12,344 nucleotides of DNA, taken from positions 1 through 12,344 of the forward strand of contig CAIODE010000553.1 in NCBI GenBank assembly GCA_903856875.1. The letters are read 5' to 3'. Below the pieces are notes generated by a model. It saw only the letters and a list, made by a program, of their open reading frames with translations, was not told the DNA's origin and did not search any database. Numbering within the stretch: the stretch's first letter is position 1; each line of letters starts with the position of its first letter. The translations under genes and the position numbers were made by a program. This DNA is from an uncultured Burkholderiales bacterium (GTDB lineage: Bacteria; Pseudomonadota; Gammaproteobacteria; Burkholderiales; Burkholderiaceae_C). Of this stretch, positions 6,824 through 12,344 are shown in pieces.

Positions 6824-7392
6824 TGACTTCGAACTCAAAGCCCGCTGGCCCTGCTGGCGGGCTTTCTTTTTTAGACCCTCGTGGAGATGCACTGCCTCGG
6901 CCTCACGGAAATACCTATTGGCTGTGGGCCGGCCACATCTTGGCGGGTGAACACCCCGCCAAAGAGGGTGAAGAACGATTGCCTGAAAAATTGCAACTTT
7001 TCGCACTGGCTGGCATCACACACTTCATTGACCTCACATCAACTGCCGATCAATTCAAGACCTACCAACCATTAGGCGGTGCTGTTCGCATCAACCACCC
7101 CATTACAGATTTTGGTGTGCCCAGCCCACTGCAAATGCAAAGCATTTTGCAAAGCATTCAATCTGCACTCAGCCAAGGCGGCAAGGTGTATGTGCATTGC
7201 AAAGCGGGCATTGGCAGAACAGGCACTGTGGCTGCCACATGGCTCACAGAGCAAGGACTTGATGACAAGCAAGCCTTGGCGCTGCTGCTGCAAAAGTGGC
7301 AGGCCATGGACAAACGCTTTGAAGAGCCCCACACACCAGAGACTGCAGCGCAACGGCAATTTGTAGGGGCTTGGCAAAAGTCAAGCCATTGA
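6823..7392 (+). CDS. Cysteine-based protein phosphatase (dual-specificity/tyrosine type)
   Basis: This 189-residue cytoplasmic protein carries the HCX5R phosphatase signature as VHCKAGIGRTG (124-134), with nucleophile Cys126 and phosphate-binding Arg132. A likely general acid, Asp96, lies in the preceding loop (PITDFGVP). The conserved part begins with YWLWAGHILAGEHPA (32-46), the usual start of small dual-specificity-like phosphatases. It may remove phosphate from protein tyrosine/serine or from small phosphorylated molecules; the target is unknown. The ATG at 6823 overlaps the aapP stop. The first 17 codons contain a strong transcription terminator, so the real start may lie further in (for example CTG 6892, preceded by GGAG), or the gene is expressed by read-through. 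No in-frame ATG lies between 6823 and the active-site region except Met105. It converges with the synthetase gene, 13 bp apart. Confidence 0.85.
   Translation: MTSNSKPAGPAGGLSFLDPRGDALPRPHGNTYWLWAGHILAGEHPAKEGEERLPEKLQLFALAGITHFIDLTSTADQFKTYQPLGGAVRINHPITDFGVPSPLQMQSILQSIQSALSQGGKVYVHCKAGIGRTGTVAATWLTEQGLDDKQALALLLQKWQAMDKRFEEPHTPETAAQRQFVGAWQKSSH
6837..6872 (+). terminator. Intrinsic terminator of the aap operon, inside the next ORF
   Basis: AAAGCCCGC (6837-6845) pairs perfectly with GCGGGCTTT (6857-6865). The stem can extend inward by two wobble and two normal pairs to a 3-nt loop. The T-run CTTTTTT follows (6866-6872). This is a textbook rho-independent terminator placed 14 bp after the aapP stop. 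It falls inside codons 5-17 of the phosphatase reading frame that begins at 6823, so it must also be read as protein if that start is used. Confidence 0.85.
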
Positions 7393-7405
7393 GGCACTCA
7401 GGTGT

Positions 7406-9028
7406 TTAACTGAACACGCCACCATAGGTTTTACGCAAGTCACCTTTTTGAACCTTGCCTGTGCCACCCACGGGCAAGGATTCCAAGAAGATCACATCGT
7501 CTGGCACCCACCACTTAGCAACACGGCCTTCTAAGAAAGACAGAATTTCTTCTTTCTCAACCGTCTGACCTGGCTTGCGCACCACAAACATCAAGGGACG
7601 CTCATCCCACTTGGGATGCTTCACGCCAATGACAGCCGCCATGGCCACTGCTGGGTGCGCAATGGCAGCGTTTTCCAGATCAATTGAGCTGATCCACTCA
7701 CCACCCGTTTTAATCACGTCTTTGGTGCGATCGAGAATTTGCATCACGCCTTGCGCATCGATGGTGGCAATGTCGCCCGTGGGAAACCAGCCATTCACCA
7801 AAGGTGACTTGTCGCCTTTGTAATAGCCCGAAATAATCCACTGACCACGCACCATGAGTTCGCCTTGTGAGGTGCCATCGCGGGGCAATGTGTGGCCTTC
7901 TTCGTCCACCACTTTGATGTCTACACCAAAGACCGAGCGGCCTTGCTTGCCCACCAAGGCGTGACGATCGGCGGTGGGCATGGCGCGCTCATCGGGCGTC
8001 ATGCTGCTCATGGTAGCCACCGCTGTGGTTTCGGTCATGCCCCAACCGTGGCGAACTTCGACGCCGAAATCGTCGTTGAATTTGGCAATCAACGCAGTCG
8101 GCATGGCAGAGCCACCCACCGCTGTGCACTTCATGGTGGTGAAACGCAATTTGTTTTGTTCAACGTGCTGAATAAGCGCCATCCAAATGGTGGGTACGCC
8201 TGCGCTGATGGTGACTTTTTCGGCTTCCATGAGTTCGTACAAACTGGCGCCATCTAGCTTGGGGCCAGGCAAAACCAACTTGGCACCGCCAATTGGCGCC
8301 GCATAGGGAATGCACCATGCGTTGATGTGGAACATGGGCACCACAGGCAAGATGGCTTGATCTGGCGACAAATTCAACACGCTTGGCAAGCAACCCGACA
8401 AGGCATTGATCACAATGGCGCGGTGCGAATAAATGGCGCCTTTGGGGTTGCCTGTGGTGCCTGAGGTATAGCAAATGGCCGCCGCAGAACGCTCGTCAAA
8501 ATCGGGCCATGCAAACACATCACTGGCAGCTGCAATCAGTTCGTCGTAACACTCGACATTGGCCACGCCTTCAATCTCGGGCATGTGTGCACGCTCGGTC
8601 ATGCAAATCCACGCGCGCACTTTGGGGCAATGCGCGGCAATGCCTTTGACCAAAGGTGCGAAGCTAATGTCAAACAAAACCACTTCGTCTTCAGCGTGGT
8701 TGATGATGTAGATCAGTTGCTGGGGGTGCAAACGTGGATTGCAGGTGTGCATCACCATGCCACTGCCAGACACGGCGTAATAAGCCTCCAAGTGGCGGTG
8801 ATTGTTCCAAGCAATCGAACCCACCACACTGCCTTGTTTTAAATCTAGACCCTGAAGCGCGTTGGTCAATTGGCGTGAGCGCTTTGCACATTCGGCGTAG
8901 GTATAGCGAAACAAAGGGCCGTGTGTTTCGCGAGAGACAACTTCTTGCCCACCAAACTGCGTAGCCGCGTGTTCCAAAATGCCCGACAAGAGCAAAGGAC
9001 GGTCCATCATGAGGCCGGGTTTGAGCAT
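7406..9028 (-). CDS. Acyl-CoA synthetase (AMP-forming), FadD/DmdB-like
   Basis: This 540-residue member of the ANL superfamily activates a carboxylic acid with ATP and joins it to CoA. The motifs are complete and in order: P-loop [11 protein letters not shown] (187-197), GWGMTETT (328-335), GWFPTGD (413-419), hinge DRTKD (433-437) and catalytic Lys525 in GTGKVQK. Length and the N-terminal pattern match medium/long-chain fatty-acyl-CoA ligases and 3-methylthiopropionyl-CoA ligases (DmdB), which are close relatives often annotated interchangeably. The acid it uses cannot be decided from motifs. ATG 9028 has the Shine-Dalgarno CGGAG nine bases upstream on the minus strand. The methyltransferase gene lies 46 bp upstream in the same direction and may share its transcript. 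The 3' end converges on the phosphatase gene with no clear terminator between them. Confidence 0.92.
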   Translation of the reverse strand: MLKPGLMMDRPLLLSGILEHAATQFGGQEVVSRETHGPLFRYTYAECAKRSRQLTNALQGLDLKQGSVVGSIAWNNHRHLEAYYAVSGSGMVMHTCNPRLHPQQLIYIINHAEDEVVLFDISFAPLVKGIAAHCPKVRAWICMTERAHMPEIEGVANVECYDELIAAASDVFAWPDFDERSAAAICYTSGTTGNPKGAIYSHRAIVINALSGCLPSVLNLSPDQAILPVVPMFHINAWCIPYAAPIGGAKLVLPGPKLDGASLYELMEAEKVTISAGVPTIWMALIQHVEQNKLRFTTMKCTAVGGSAMPTALIAKFNDDFGVEVRHGWGMTETTAVATMSSMTPDERAMPTADRHALVGKQGRSVFGVDIKVVDEEGHTLPRDGTSQGELMVRGQWIISGYYKGDKSPLVNGWFPTGDIATIDAQGVMQILDRTKDVIKTGGEWISSIDLENAAIAHPAVAMAAVIGVKHPKWDERPLMFVVRKPGQTVEKEEILSFLEGRVAKWWVPDDVIFLESLPVGGTGKVQKGDLRKTYGGVFS

Positions 9029-9074
9029 GGAAAATCTCCGAATGAAATGAATTCAGAGATGATAGCGAGATGTT

Positions 9075-9839
9075 CTAGCGTTTCTGTCGGGATTGACCCG
9101 TAAACGGTGCTTGATAAAGCCACACGGGCCGATTGGGGCTGGCTTGCGTTGTGGCGGTGGCCTTCAACTCTGCCGCCTCGAACTCTAGACTGACCAGCCA
9201 AGCACCCGGTTTCATTTCTGCTTTGGCTTTTTCAACTGCACGGGGCATGGTTTCGGGTCTTTGAAACAAATACACCATGTCGTAGGCGCCCCAATGGTCT
9301 TTCCAAATATCACCACACCGCACTTCGGCCCATGGGCAACGAAATTTGGCCAACCAACTTAAGGGTCGACTGAACTCAATGCCAATCCACTGCGCATTCA
9401 CATAAGCCAATCGCAAAGCCTTCAAACCGTCCCCTGCACCACAACCAGCGTCCAAAATTTTCGCCTGGGCAGGCAATATGGCCCAACGAGGTACGTCTTT
9501 CAGGGCATTCAATGGGGTTGGAAACACGGGGGCATCGCGCCATGTGTGCATGGGGTAAATCCAAATGACCAAGACCAAGGGCAGCAACCATGCCCAAGCA
9601 GGCACAGTGGCCAAGCCCATGAGCCAAAAAGAAATGGGGAAACCCATGGCCAAAGCAGCGGTACGGGCTTGTGAAATGCCTTTGTACCAAGCCGTGGCTG
9701 CAGCCATGACCCCTGCACAAGTGGCAAACAACATGGCCACAGAGGCGTGCATTCCTTGGTCAACCAGGAAGATGTAGAGATACCAAGCCCCGCCCCAAAC
9801 CGCCAAAGCAGCCAAGGGCCAGCGGATCAAATTTGACAT
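9075..9839 (-). CDS. SAM-dependent methyltransferase with a membrane N-terminal domain
   Basis: This 254-residue protein has two parts. Residues 1 to about 97 are very hydrophobic and tryptophan-rich, with three to four probable membrane helices (about 7-26, 33-51, 62-78, 80-96). From about residue 118 a class I methyltransferase fold begins, with motif I ILDAGCGAGDG (128-138), an acidic residue after the second strand (GIEFSRP, Glu155) and a GDIW segment (176-179) near the third strand. It should bind S-adenosylmethionine on the cytoplasmic face of the inner membrane. The catalytic part is short, about 135 residues, and lacks an obvious substrate domain, so lipid, quinone-like or protein substrates are all possible. 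ATG 9839 has an AAGAAGAG ribosome site upstream on the minus strand. It is divergent from the small secreted protein (81-bp gap) and lies upstream of the acyl-CoA synthetase. Confidence 0.8.
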   Translation of the reverse strand: MSNLIRWPLAALAVWGGAWYLYIFLVDQGMHASVAMLFATCAGVMAAATAWYKGISQARTAALAMGFPISFWLMGLATVPAWAWLLPLVLVIWIYPMHTWRDAPVFPTPLNALKDVPRWAILPAQAKILDAGCGAGDGLKALRLAYVNAQWIGIEFSRPLSWLAKFRCPWAEVRCGDIWKDHWGAYDMVYLFQRPETMPRAVEKAKAEMKPGAWLVSLEFEAAELKATATTQASPNRPVWLYQAPFTGQSRQKR

Positions 9840-9920
9840 TTGACTCTTCTTTCAGATAATTCAACCATGCCAGACAACGACAATGGCTTTGTTCTGTGAC
9901 ACATCATCTCATTTTCACCC

Positions 9921-10178
9921 ATGATTCAACGTATTTTCATCTCTCTTCGTTTTGCTGTTCTAACTGCTTTATTCGGCAGCTTGGTCATGACCCACACTGC
10001 TTGGGCCTACAAAGTCGAAAAAATTTGCGAAGACCTGCCTGCCACCGCCAAAGAGCCTGCGCAAAAAAAGTGCAAAGTTGTTCGCGTCCAAGAAGGTGCA
10101 GCAACAGCAAAGGGTGACGGCAAAGGTGATGGAAAGGCAGATCCGAAAAAAGATGCCAAGCCTGCAGGCGGCCACTGA
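9921..10178 (+). CDS. Small secreted lysine/glycine-rich protein
   Basis: This 85-residue protein begins with a clear signal peptide (MIQRIFISLRFAVLTALFGS, then a hydrophobic region ending in TAWA-YK near residue 29). The mature part of about 56 residues has two cysteines (in KICEDLP and KKCKVV) that could form a disulfide. A low-complexity, lysine-rich tail follows, with GDGK repeated (KGDGKGDGKADPKKDAKP) and ending GGH. It is probably periplasmic. I do not recognise the family. The signal peptide and cysteine pair argue for a real gene, and codon use in the first half resembles its neighbours. It is transcribed away from the methyltransferase. The tail could bind an anionic partner (nucleic acid, cell wall, lipopolysaccharide) or a metal, but this is speculation. 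No Shine-Dalgarno stands out before ATG 9921. Confidence 0.7.
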   Translation: MIQRIFISLRFAVLTALFGSLVMTHTAWAYKVEKICEDLPATAKEPAQKKCKVVRVQEGAATAKGDGKGDGKADPKKDAKPAGGH

Positions 10179-10237
10179 TGACTGACATTCACAGCGAAAA
10201 AACCTAGGCCTAGTCCCTCTTCAAAGCAAAGGAAGCC

Positions 10238-10297
10238 ATGCATTTGGTCATGGACTCCTCCCCATTCCAGCCCCATTTTTCCAAGCACAAGACATGA
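10238..10297 (+). CDS. 19-codon leader ORF overlapping the zinc hydrolase start
   Basis: ATG 10238 is preceded by AAAGGAAG (10228-10235), the best ribosome site in this gap. It encodes MHLVMDSSPFQPHFSKHKT and stops at TGA 10295-10297, which overlaps the ATG (10294) of the hydrolase gene as ATGA. The main gene has no Shine-Dalgarno of its own, so ribosomes may reach it by re-initiation after the leader. The peptide shows no run of a single amino acid that would mark classical attenuation, though it has three histidines. An alternative is that the ATGA is a coincidence. Confidence 0.45.
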   Translation: MHLVMDSSPFQPHFSKHKT

Positions 10298-11286
10298 CTA
10301 CCCCTGAACAAACAAGCGCGTCCCCTTTTCAAGTTGAGTTAACTGCACCAGATATCAGTGCTTATCGGGCAAGCAATGTGGGCATTGATTACGTCACCCG
10401 AATGGACTCAGGCAAACCCGGACCTCATGTCATCGTGCAAGCCTTAACGCATGGCAATGAACTGAGCGGCGCCATCACGCTTGACTATTTGTTCAAGCAA
10501 AACTTCAAACCCACTTGTGGTGTGGTGTCCTTCATCTTTGCCAACGTGGCCGCTTATCTCATGTGGGATCCTGCCAACCCCGATGGCAACCGCTATGTGG
10601 AAGAAGACTTCAACCGCGTTTGGTCTGATGAAGTCTTGAACGGCCCGCGCGACAGCGTTGAACTGCGACGCGCGCGCGAGTTGGTAGCCTACATTGACAC
10701 CGCAGACTACTTGCTCGACTTGCATTCCATGAGCGCCCCCAGTGCGCCTCTTATGGTGTGTGGTGTTCGACCCAAGGGCGGCCAAAAATCGCTTAATTTG
10801 TCCGCCAAAATTGGCCTGCCTGAATGGCTCATGATGGACACGGGCCATCCCAACGGCCTGCGCATGATTGAGCGTGCAGCATTTGGTGATCCAAGCAAAC
10901 ACAACACCGCCATCTTGCTAGAAGCCGGTCAGCATTGGGAAAAAGCGTGCGAGCAAATTGCCCGCGAAACCACTTTGAAGTTCTTGAAAGTCACTGGCGT
11001 CACGTCGGTCGAATGGGCTGATTCGCGCTGCAGCTTGCCACCCGTTGAGCAAAAAGTGGTGCAAGTGACAGAGGGTTATGCGGCTCGGTCACTCGACTTT
11101 CAATGGCTTGACATCTACAACGGCCTAGAGGTGATTGAGAAAACTGACAAGGCCTTGGCAGAAGATGCAGGCCACACACTTCGTGCACCTTACGACAACG
11201 CAGTCTTGGTCATGCCCTCACGCAGCAAGCGCTTTACGGTGGGAAGCACCATGGTGCGTTTTGGCCGCATTGAAGGCCTGAGTTAA
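10294..11286 (+). CDS. Aspartoacylase/succinylglutamate desuccinylase-like zinc hydrolase
   Basis: This 330-residue protein belongs to the M14-type carboxypeptidase fold family of AstE and aspartoacylase, which cleave N-acyl amino acids or related amides. Zinc ligands are visible as His53 and Glu56 in THGNELSG and His144 in LLDLHSM. The substrate-binding pair follows the usual pattern in DFNRVW (Asn107, Arg108), and the catalytic Glu is likely Glu210 in LLEAGQHWEK. The N-terminal leader and C-terminal beta-rich domain (from about 240) are typical for the family. It should act in the cytoplasm because no signal peptide is present. The ATG at 10294 overlaps the stop of a short leader ORF and lacks its own ribosome site. 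The substrate is not decided. No arginine-succinyltransferase genes are nearby, so it is probably not AstE of that pathway. Confidence 0.85.
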   Translation: MTTPEQTSASPFQVELTAPDISAYRASNVGIDYVTRMDSGKPGPHVIVQALTHGNELSGAITLDYLFKQNFKPTCGVVSFIFANVAAYLMWDPANPDGNRYVEEDFNRVWSDEVLNGPRDSVELRRARELVAYIDTADYLLDLHSMSAPSAPLMVCGVRPKGGQKSLNLSAKIGLPEWLMMDTGHPNGLRMIERAAFGDPSKHNTAILLEAGQHWEKACEQIARETTLKFLKVTGVTSVEWADSRCSLPPVEQKVVQVTEGYAARSLDFQWLDIYNGLEVIEKTDKALAEDAGHTLRAPYDNAVLVMPSRSKRFTVGSTMVRFGRIEGLS

Positions 11287-11303
11287 GGTCCATTTTTCAG
11301 CGT

Positions 11304-11351
11304 ATTTGCAAATAAGCAACCATTGCTTGCGATTTGCCGCTTGCGATTTGC
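11304..11351. repeat. Cluster of ATTTGC/GCTTGCGATTTGC repeats before ssrA
   Basis: A perfect 13-bp direct repeat, GCTTGCGATTTGC, lies at 11325-11337 and 11339-11351. It is preceded by the palindrome ATTTGCAAAT (11304-11313) and by AAGCAA (11314-11319), which pairs with TTGCTT (11323-11328). The hexamer ATTTGC occurs three times forward and once reversed within 48 bp. The repeats sit between the hydrolase stop and the ssrA promoter and could be a protein-binding site, or a weak terminator through the hairpin. Confidence 0.6.
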
Positions 11352-11367
11352 AGAACCGGCCTAAAAT
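11341..11367 (+). promoter_or_regulatory. Likely sigma-70 promoter of ssrA
   Basis: TAAAAT (11362-11367) is a good -10 box ending nine bases before the mature tmRNA 5' end, which fits a start just upstream followed by RNase P trimming. The best -35 candidate is TTGCGA (11341-11346), with a short 15-bp spacer; it lies within the second copy of the 13-bp repeat. The -10 call is firmer than the -35. Confidence 0.45.
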
Positions 11368-11376
11368 ACGAAGCTT

Positions 11377-11765
11377 GGGGCTGCACTGGTTTCGACATGG
11401 GTTCGGACGCGTGGCAGGGCATGTCGAGGTTCTGATCCTCGTAAAACAGCAGAAAAAAAACTAACTGCAAACGACGAACGTTTCGCACTCGCCGCTTAAT
11501 CCGGTGAGCCTTGCAACAGTTGGCCGATAGGCTGGGCAAGGGGGCTTTAGGCGTTAAAACCTAAAACTTCCAGGCTGCAAGGTAAAACATATGGGCTGGC
11601 GTCACATCGGGCACCTTGATGTGACGCGAGAAAATAGGATGCTGGTTGGGTTCATAGCGTGTCGCTGCGCGATGTATTTGACGAGACTTAAATCAGACGA
11701 CTACACATGTAGAACTGTACGAAAATGGCTTGTGGACGCGGGTTCAATTCCCGCCAGCTCCACCA
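11377..11765 (+). ncRNA. ssrA: Transfer-messenger RNA (tmRNA)
   Basis: This one-piece tmRNA of about 389 nt rescues ribosomes stalled on broken mRNAs and adds a degradation tag. The 5' end GGGGCTG (11377-11383) pairs with CAGCTCC (11755-11761, one G-U pair) to form the acceptor stem. A discriminator A and an encoded CCA end follow (11762-11765). The T arm is intact: GCGGG stem (11738-11742), loop TTCAATT and CCCGC (11750-11754). The tag reading frame is ANDERFALAA at 11467-11499, a form known from Burkholderiales such as Comamonadaceae and Bordetella. A terminator follows after 11 bases. This is the strongest taxonomic marker in the window. Confidence 0.97.
11467..11499 (+). other. ssrA: tmRNA tag-peptide reading frame (ANDERFALAA)
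   Basis: The resume codon is GCA (11467-11469) and the frame runs to TAA (11497-11499), encoding ANDERFALAA. The LAA end is the recognition signal for ClpXP and related proteases. The upstream A-rich stretch and the downstream stop are in the usual positions. Confidence 0.95.
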
Positions 11766-11776
11766 GATGCAAGTTT

Positions 11777-11812
11777 AAAGGCCGCTAAGGATCAACACTT
11801 AGCGGCCTTTTT
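11777..11812 (+). terminator. Rho-independent terminator of ssrA
   Basis: AAAGGCCGCTAAG (11777-11789) and CTTAGCGGCCTTT (11798-11810) form a perfect 13-bp stem with an 8-nt loop, and the T-run TTTTT spans 11808-11812. The A-run on the left side could let it act on the minus strand too, for the converging membrane-protein gene at 11941. Confidence 0.9.
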
Positions 11813-11940
11813 CATTGGTAAATCAAAGATTCTTTGTATAAGGATTGCCAACAACTTACATTGACAACCAGGCGGTTTGTACCTGCAAGTAAGTACGGCG
11901 GGTGTCCTTTTAAAAGACAAGCCTGTTAGTTCTCTTGCGA
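11813..11940. other. Spacer between ssrA and the membrane protein gene
   Basis: These 128 bp hold no gene that I can support. They include two small dyads, CAAAG-att-CTTTG (11824-11836) and CTTTTAAAAG near 11908-11917, but no second copy of the ssrA 3' end and no integrase reading frame. The base composition turns more AT-rich here than in the genes to the left. Confidence 0.5.
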
Positions 11941-12344
11941 TCACATTGAGATGGCAAACATGCTCAGCAAATATTTCACACGCTCTAACAAGGTGTGATT
12001 GCGGGACTCATCGCTAAAAACATGCAAAAGCGTCACAAAACCCCATACGACCAAGAAGGACTGAATGCGGCCATATAGAGATGGTGATGGTTTGTATCCC
12101 ATGTTGACACGAACTTGAGAGATACCGATTCCAGTTGCCAATATGGCGCAATAAAAGAAGTAGCTGATATAGGACTCAAGCGCGCCTAATAATCCCATTG
12201 ACTGAACTAAGTCAATCTCACACATAAAGTGATAGATGGCATTACCCACCCCCGCAGCCATAAAAGTTGCAAAGAACAAACGTAGACGCGGATGTTCCTT
12301 AAAAACTCTGAAAAACGTCGGAAGAAAAAAGAAATCAACTAACC
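11941..12344 (-). CDS. Multi-pass membrane protein, C-terminal part (possibly MBOAT-like)
   Basis: The minus-strand frame is open from the right edge to a stop at 11941-11943, so the true start is outside the window and 134 residues are visible. A TTG inside the frame (12279-12277) is not a convincing start because coding sequence continues upstream with DFFFLPTFFRVFKEHPRLR. About four hydrophobic segments can be seen: around FFATFMAAGVGNAIYHFM, then YISYFFYCAILATGIGI, then FLVVWGFVTLLHVF and a final LLSMFAI. The conserved-looking membrane histidine in GNAIYHF, and the ending with a FLVVWGF segment and a late ERVKYLL helix, recall the C-terminus of MBOAT O-acyltransferases. The match is loose and from memory. 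The gene uses more A/T than its neighbours and faces ssrA, which is a common insertion point for genomic islands. Confidence 0.6.
   Translation of the reverse strand, partial: LVDFFFLPTFFRVFKEHPRLRLFFATFMAAGVGNAIYHFMCEIDLVQSMGLLGALESYISYFFYCAILATGIGISQVRVNMGYKPSPSLYGRIQSFLVVWGFVTLLHVFSDESRNHTLLERVKYLLSMFAISM

Noticed and set aside
7401..7420. Possible terminator between the converging phosphatase and synthetase genes
   Set aside because: Only a 5-bp GTGTT/AACAC stem is present, it lies mostly within the synthetase coding end, and no T-run follows in either direction.
10198..10215. TAGGCCTA palindrome in the gap before the hydrolase
   Set aside because: An 8-bp palindrome without a partner or spacing to a promoter element is expected by chance.
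10444..10902. 152-aa open frame on the minus strand inside the zinc hydrolase gene
   Set aside because: It overlaps the catalytic region of a well-supported enzyme and shows no domain of its own.
11591..11788. 65-aa open frame inside ssrA
   Set aside because: It lies in structured tmRNA sequence, including the acceptor and T arms. The frame is incidental.
1..12344. CRISPR arrays, insertion sequences, toxin-antitoxin pairs or other defence systems
   Set aside because: I saw no regularly spaced repeats, transposase motifs, terminal inverted repeats or paired small genes of that type anywhere in the window.

Overview
The window reads as the chromosome of a betaproteobacterium, most likely Burkholderiales/Comamonadaceae. 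The best evidence is the tmRNA (11377-11765), whose resume frame encodes the tag ANDERFALAA, a tag typical of that group. The moderate base composition, the compact gene layout and an Aap/Bzt-type amino-acid transporter also fit. A freshwater Limnohabitans/Rhodoferax-like organism is a reasonable guess, but the genus is inference.

Layout, left to right. (1) 1-2527, + strand: the C-terminal end of a thiamine-diphosphate (TPP) enzyme, a small periplasmic c-type cytochrome, a class A FAD monooxygenase of the aromatic hydroxylase type, and a 65-aa DUF2783-like protein that overlaps the monooxygenase stop by ATGA. This looks like a small catabolic or redox cluster with an unknown substrate. (2) 2681-7392, + strand: a complete general L-amino-acid ABC transporter in the order aapJ-aapQ-aapM-aapP. 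A TGATG overlap then leads into a cysteine-based protein phosphatase. The transporter genes are tightly packed (ATGA or 1-nt gaps), except for a strong GC hairpin between aapJ and aapQ. (3) 7406-9839, - strand: a methyltransferase with a membrane-embedded N-terminus, followed by an acyl-CoA synthetase of the FadD/DmdB type. The synthetase converges on the phosphatase with a 13-bp gap. (4) 9921-11286, + strand: a small secreted lysine/glycine-rich protein, then an aspartoacylase/succinylglutamate-desuccinylase-like zinc hydrolase preceded by a 19-codon leader ORF that overlaps its start codon. (5) 11377-11812: ssrA (tmRNA) and its terminator. (6) 11941 to the right edge, - strand: the C-terminal part of a multi-pass membrane protein, possibly MBOAT-like, in visibly more AT-rich DNA.

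Most genes are housekeeping or metabolic. The transporter would import amino acids, and the downstream hydrolase and acyl-CoA synthetase may process related compounds, but nothing in the sequence ties these together. The most unusual signals are regulatory. A textbook intrinsic terminator lies inside the first 17 codons of the phosphatase gene. A leader ORF with a good Shine-Dalgarno is fused by ATGA to the zinc hydrolase, which lacks one of its own. I found no CRISPR array, insertion sequence or rRNA, and no clear new defence system. The only stretch over 300 bases without a protein gene (11287-11940) holds a small repeat cluster, ssrA and its terminator, followed by about 130 bp with no recognised feature.
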